Assembly (NCBI GenBank): GCA_963070105.1
Contig: OY718803.1
Location: 2,047,007-2,111,006 of the forward strand
Source of the DNA: Litomosoides sigmodontis
Taxonomy: Eukaryota > Nematoda > Chromadorea > Rhabditida > Onchocercidae
DNA: 64,000 nt
Direction of reading: 5' to 3'
Shown: one piece after another, positions 60,401 through 64,000 of the stretch
How positions within the stretch are numbered: position 1 is the first letter of the stretch
Layout: every line of letters starts with the position of its first letter
Translations under genes and position numbers: made by a program
The notes under the pieces: model-generated
Databases searched by the model: none
What the model saw: only the letters and a program-made list of their open reading frames with translations
What the model was told of the DNA's origin: nothing

Positions 60401-63400
60401 TAAATTACCATCACTTACTTGCTTATCAAAATTATCATTTACAATTGGTTTAATAATTGGTGTATAGGTACGCTTAGGTCTCTCCGCATTTTTTGCAACT
60501 AACATTGGTGAACGTTTGTAACTGTAAAGTGGAAATTTTTTTAATTGAGGAAAAGATAGTGGAAATATTAGACATGAAATTTGATTTACTACTCAATATA
60601 CTAATTTAATGCACTAATTTTCAATTAAAAAAAATCGACCTAAATTTGTCAATTGAAATTTTATTTTGCTCCCAAACTAAAGATTGCATGCAAAATTGTC
60701 ATTTCATATTTCGTTTTTGAATTCTTTAACTTAAATTTCATTTTAAGAATTTTTAAATTGAAACTTACGTGTACACATCTGATTGAGTCTCTTGCGAATT
60801 GAATTTTGCACTTAGTGCATTAACAATTCCAAATTTTCTCGCATTTTGTCGCGATTTTTCCTGCAAAATTAAAACGTTGAAAATTTTCAAATTTAATTTA
60901 AAACATACAATGTATTCCCTCTTGTAATACATAGAAATTACTCATTTTATTACAAAAATAATGATAAAAATAACAGTGGAAATTTTAACGCTTACTGTTT
61001 TACTGCTTTTTTTTTCTCTTTTTTTCAAACTATCGGAACAGAAAAAGTGTACTTGAGAATAATGCATATTTGAATGTATTCTTTCTAAATCACATTTTGA
61101 AATTTTTGAAATATGACGTCACTGTTGCACAAATCGCACACTAACCTTTTCCAGTGCAGAAGCCTTCAATGCTTCATCCTTAGCCATATTCATCACTGAT
61201 TTTCGAAGCGCTGACTTATCTTCCTGCGTAATTTTTGCAAATGAATTTATATTTACTTTTTAAATACTGTAAACTTACAGGTAACAAGTTGCTTTACAGT
61301 AAATGGTAGGAAATTTCAGTTTTTTTTTTCGCTCACTTTTTGACCTGAATTTGATGACATAGCGGAAAGTGAAGAAGCTGGCGTGGAAGATTGTGGACTG
61401 ATTGTTTTTTCACTTGCAACACTTCGTTTAGCGGTGTGTTGAGCGATTTTTTGCGCTGGTAATTTACTGTCCTAAAAATTTCAGAAAAACAACTTAAAAT
61501 TCCTTTACTAATTTACACACTGTTAAATTGATAGCAAAATTAAAAGCAATTAGCTCACTTACTTATTTATTATCAATTCGCAAACTTACTTTTTGACCTA
61601 AACTTGTTGAGGGAGTTGTTGACGTGGAACATTCAGTACTTGTAGTAGTTCCTGCATTTGCAGCATTTATTGAAGCGTTCGTTTTCGAATGTGCTACTAC
61701 GGCACTTATCGATGATCTAAAATGTGTAATAGAAAAAGGAAATATGCTATTTCAATGAAAACAAAATTTTAAATTAAAATTTTTTTTTCCCTTTTCCAAT
61801 TATTTTTTGATAATCAAAAAAGAGCAAAAAATAAAGGAAAATTTAAGAGTAATAGAAAAAAAAATTATTTTCACATAAAAATTTACAATTTTTCATCGAA
61901 ATGAACTTGTGCCTGTTGGACCGTAGCAGTTTGAAATTTTGACGGTAAAACAATTGCCTTCTTTGCCCAACCACTGCTTGGCTTCCGTTCAACAAACGAT
62001 CGAACACTGTCAACGGGTTGATTTTCCGTAGTTTGTAAAACATACGTTGGTATTACGTGTATTTCTTTGGTTTCCTATTAGAAAAAAAATAAAATTAAAT
62101 TAAACAAAAAAAAAACAAAAAATTTTTTTCCTTTCTTTTTTGAATTTTGAAAATTTTGAAATTAAACTCGTCAACAACAACAACAACAACAAGAAAAAGT
62201 AAAGAAAAGTAAAATGTGTAAATTTTGAAAAAGTATCCGTTCTGACTAACTTCTTCGTTGCAATGTTCACTCACAACTGCATCAATCATTTCAGTTTCCT
62301 CAATTCCAAATTCATCCGCCTCAATCGTTTCAATATTTTCCATTACTGGTACAACATGTTGAGGTACCATTTCTCTGATTGCTGTTCCACTTGCTCCCTC
62401 AGCAATTTCGGTCATTGCGGTAGCATTTTCATTTACTTCACTAACCTATAAAGCTTTTTTTAAGGAAAAAACGCACACATGCGCTACTTATTAAAAAATT
62501 TAATTCTTAAATAAAAAATTTAAGTTTTGTGCATAAATTAAAATGTTTATGATGGAAAAAACTTTCACTCCACTTCTCTTATTTTATTTGTAAATGCAAT
62601 TTTAAATTAATATTTTCTTTTAACAAAAATTGATCGAGTTAATATTAAAAAAAAAACACAATACCTAAACAAATGTGAGAGTAAAAAGTATGAAAATGAT
62701 GCGGAAAAAAATTTATCAATGCATAAAATTGGTGAAAAAAAAAGGAGGCGCATTTTTTAATTTTGAAAATTATTTCACAAAAAAAATGAATTATTACAAT
62801 CAAAGTCATTTTTGCAATATTTACTTATAATATGTAAGTAATTTTTTAATTTTGAAATTGCCATTTTTTTTGCATTTTTTTGCTACAACAATGAAACTCA
62901 CTGTAAGTTTAAGTGCTTCTTCGGCATTTTGCTGCAAATCAATTTCCTTCGTGTAAGTTATTTCACGTAGTGTTTTCGGTGCACTTTCATTTTCCTCAAT
63001 TTCAATCTCTTCCACGTCTATCGATATTTCCATTGGTATCAATTGCTGAATTTTCCATCTCACTTACATTGGGCACTACACTCTTTCTGTTTTAATTTTT
63101 TTTTTAATTTTTTAAAAAAACTTTTAATTTTTTTTTAAAACAATACTCTATAGGTGGATCATTTTGGCAGCTGAATGAAATATCGCTGAAACGCTCGATG
63201 TAATATGTAATGAGTGGAAATTGAATGCAATTCGTACTCAAACAAATGTTAGAAAAATTTAATTCAAGGATAATTTTGCTATTTTTTTTTCATTAATCAT
63301 AGCTAATATAACTGCTTGTTGAAAGGGAATTTCAAGAAAGTTACTTTTGCGAAATTAGCATTTGAAATTGCTACTACTACTACTACTACTACTGCAATAT

Positions 63401-63757
63401 ACGAATTTAGTTTTAAAGATACCACAGTAGCACAACCTTATAGGAGCGTAAATTTAAGTATTTCCAGAAATCTCACATCTTCAATGCACCAACTTAATTT
63501 CAATAATTAAGCCTACAACATCAATCAAACAATGATTTGTGTAATTAAATTCTATAAAATCATTCTTGTCGCAAAAAAAACGATGGACTAATTAGACTAA
63601 TTAAGGTGAATCCTTGTTTGTCTTCTTGTTTATAAAGATTTGTGAATTTTACCGCATCATCAAATGCTTGGTTGCATATTTCATCAATTCCAATATCTTC
63701 CTCTTCTTCTTCATACATTGATGCAGCTATTATTGGTGGAATTGAAACTGATGAAAT
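57485..63757 (-). CDS. Unidentified 16-exon coiled-coil, low-complexity protein
   Basis: Minus-strand exons: 63757-63653, 63045-62902, 62445-62251, 62074-61887, 61716-61590, 61471-61337, 61223-61146, 60860-60769, 60521-60419, 60070-59907, 59341-59170, 59011-58912, 58707-58514, 58330-58220, 58036-57929 and 57619-57485 (TAA). All join in phase to 716 residues. I do not recognise the family. In order: an acidic N-terminus (YEEEEEDIGIDEICNQAFDD; ISIDVEEIEIEENES), a Ser/Thr/Ala-rich middle where two successive exons both end in GQK, a basic segment (RPKRTYTPIIKP), helical coiled-coil-like exons (EEIRIKMKAGNKMLSSQF; RMAECHNELKKQAKEADEE), a Ser/His/Gln-rich stretch, and a basic C-terminus (RNRYIRKPFDIDDLLGYDKE, then KRARRRRKECKR) that looks like a nuclear localisation signal. 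The first listed exon has an acceptor-like start, so more 5' exons may lie beyond the window, or translation may start at the Met at 63718. The donor of the exon ending at 58912 could instead be at 58924. Confidence 0.72.
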
Positions 63758-64000
63758 CTGTAGCAGAAAAGCTCTTCCTTGAACTGATATTTGAAAATAA
63801 GAAATTAAAATGAAATAATTTGAACAGCAACTTTTTGGCCGGTTTTTTTTCAACAATTAAAACACATGAAATTGTAATATTTTTTCAATGATTTTAAGCA
63901 ATTTGTATTATTAGATATATTCCTCAATTTTTGTATCATATCTTTTTTTTTGAAATTTATTGTTTTCAAATTTTACGATGCAATATTAAAATTTATCATC
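63758..64000. other. Window edge upstream of the unidentified minus-strand gene
   Basis: An intron or 5' flank of the preceding gene. A minus-strand open frame continues upstream of the exon at 63757 to about 63856 with an ATG, but the acceptor-like GCTACAG at 63758-63764 suggests intron rather than a start. Nothing else is visible. Confidence 0.4.

Overview
This is a gene-containing stretch of a eukaryotic nuclear genome, almost certainly from a nematode. It is AT-rich, its genes are split by many GT...AG introns (about 50 bases to more than 1.6 kb) and it is full of microsatellites. The predicted mitochondrial rRNA dimethyltransferase closely resembles the C. elegans protein as I remember it. 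It lies directly downstream of a guanylate kinase gene, and I recall the same pairing in C. elegans (T03F1.8 / T03F1.7). Introns are much longer than in C. elegans, so a parasitic clade III (Spirurina-like) worm is plausible, but the species cannot be fixed from this sequence. All gene models below were built by hand from splice sites, reading phase and family resemblance. Every joined model keeps an open frame.

Layout, left to right. (1) 1-1293, +: 3' part of S-formylglutathione hydrolase (esterase D). (2) 2381-5549, +: complete transcription elongation factor TFIIS in 8 exons. (3) 5550-10271: mostly non-coding DNA with CT microsatellites, a hairpin and two small unresolved coding-like islands. 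(4) 10272-16220, +: a secreted BPI/LBP-family lipid-binding protein in 12 exons. (5) 18393-26969, -, and 38403-43841, -: two secreted M14A zinc procarboxypeptidases in head-to-tail tandem. They have the same intron positions and phases but different specificity-pocket residues, and an 11-kb repeat-rich desert separates them. (6) 43842-48522: non-coding, with CA, GA and other repeats. (7) 48523-50009, 50670-53171 and 53818-56227, all +: guanylate kinase, mitochondrial TFB1M-type dimethyltransferase, and an SRFBP1/BUD22-like nucleolar protein. The two gaps are about 650 bases each, which suggests a polycistronic or co-regulated cluster. (8) 57485-63757, -: a 16-exon gene for a low-complexity, coiled-coil protein that I do not recognise; its 5' end is uncertain or lies outside the window.

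Functional themes: formaldehyde detoxification (ESD), RNA polymerase II elongation (TFIIS), extracellular lipid or LPS binding (BPI), extracellular proteolysis (the carboxypeptidase pair), and a nucleotide / mitochondrial-ribosome / nucleolar set (GUK, TFB1M, SRFBP1). I found no convincing transposase, CRISPR array, rRNA or tRNA. The points most worth checking are the divergent specificity of the tandem carboxypeptidases, the same-strand three-gene cluster, an apparent frame break in the SRFBP1-like gene, the charged insert in the BPI-like protein, and several minisatellites in the desert between the carboxypeptidases.
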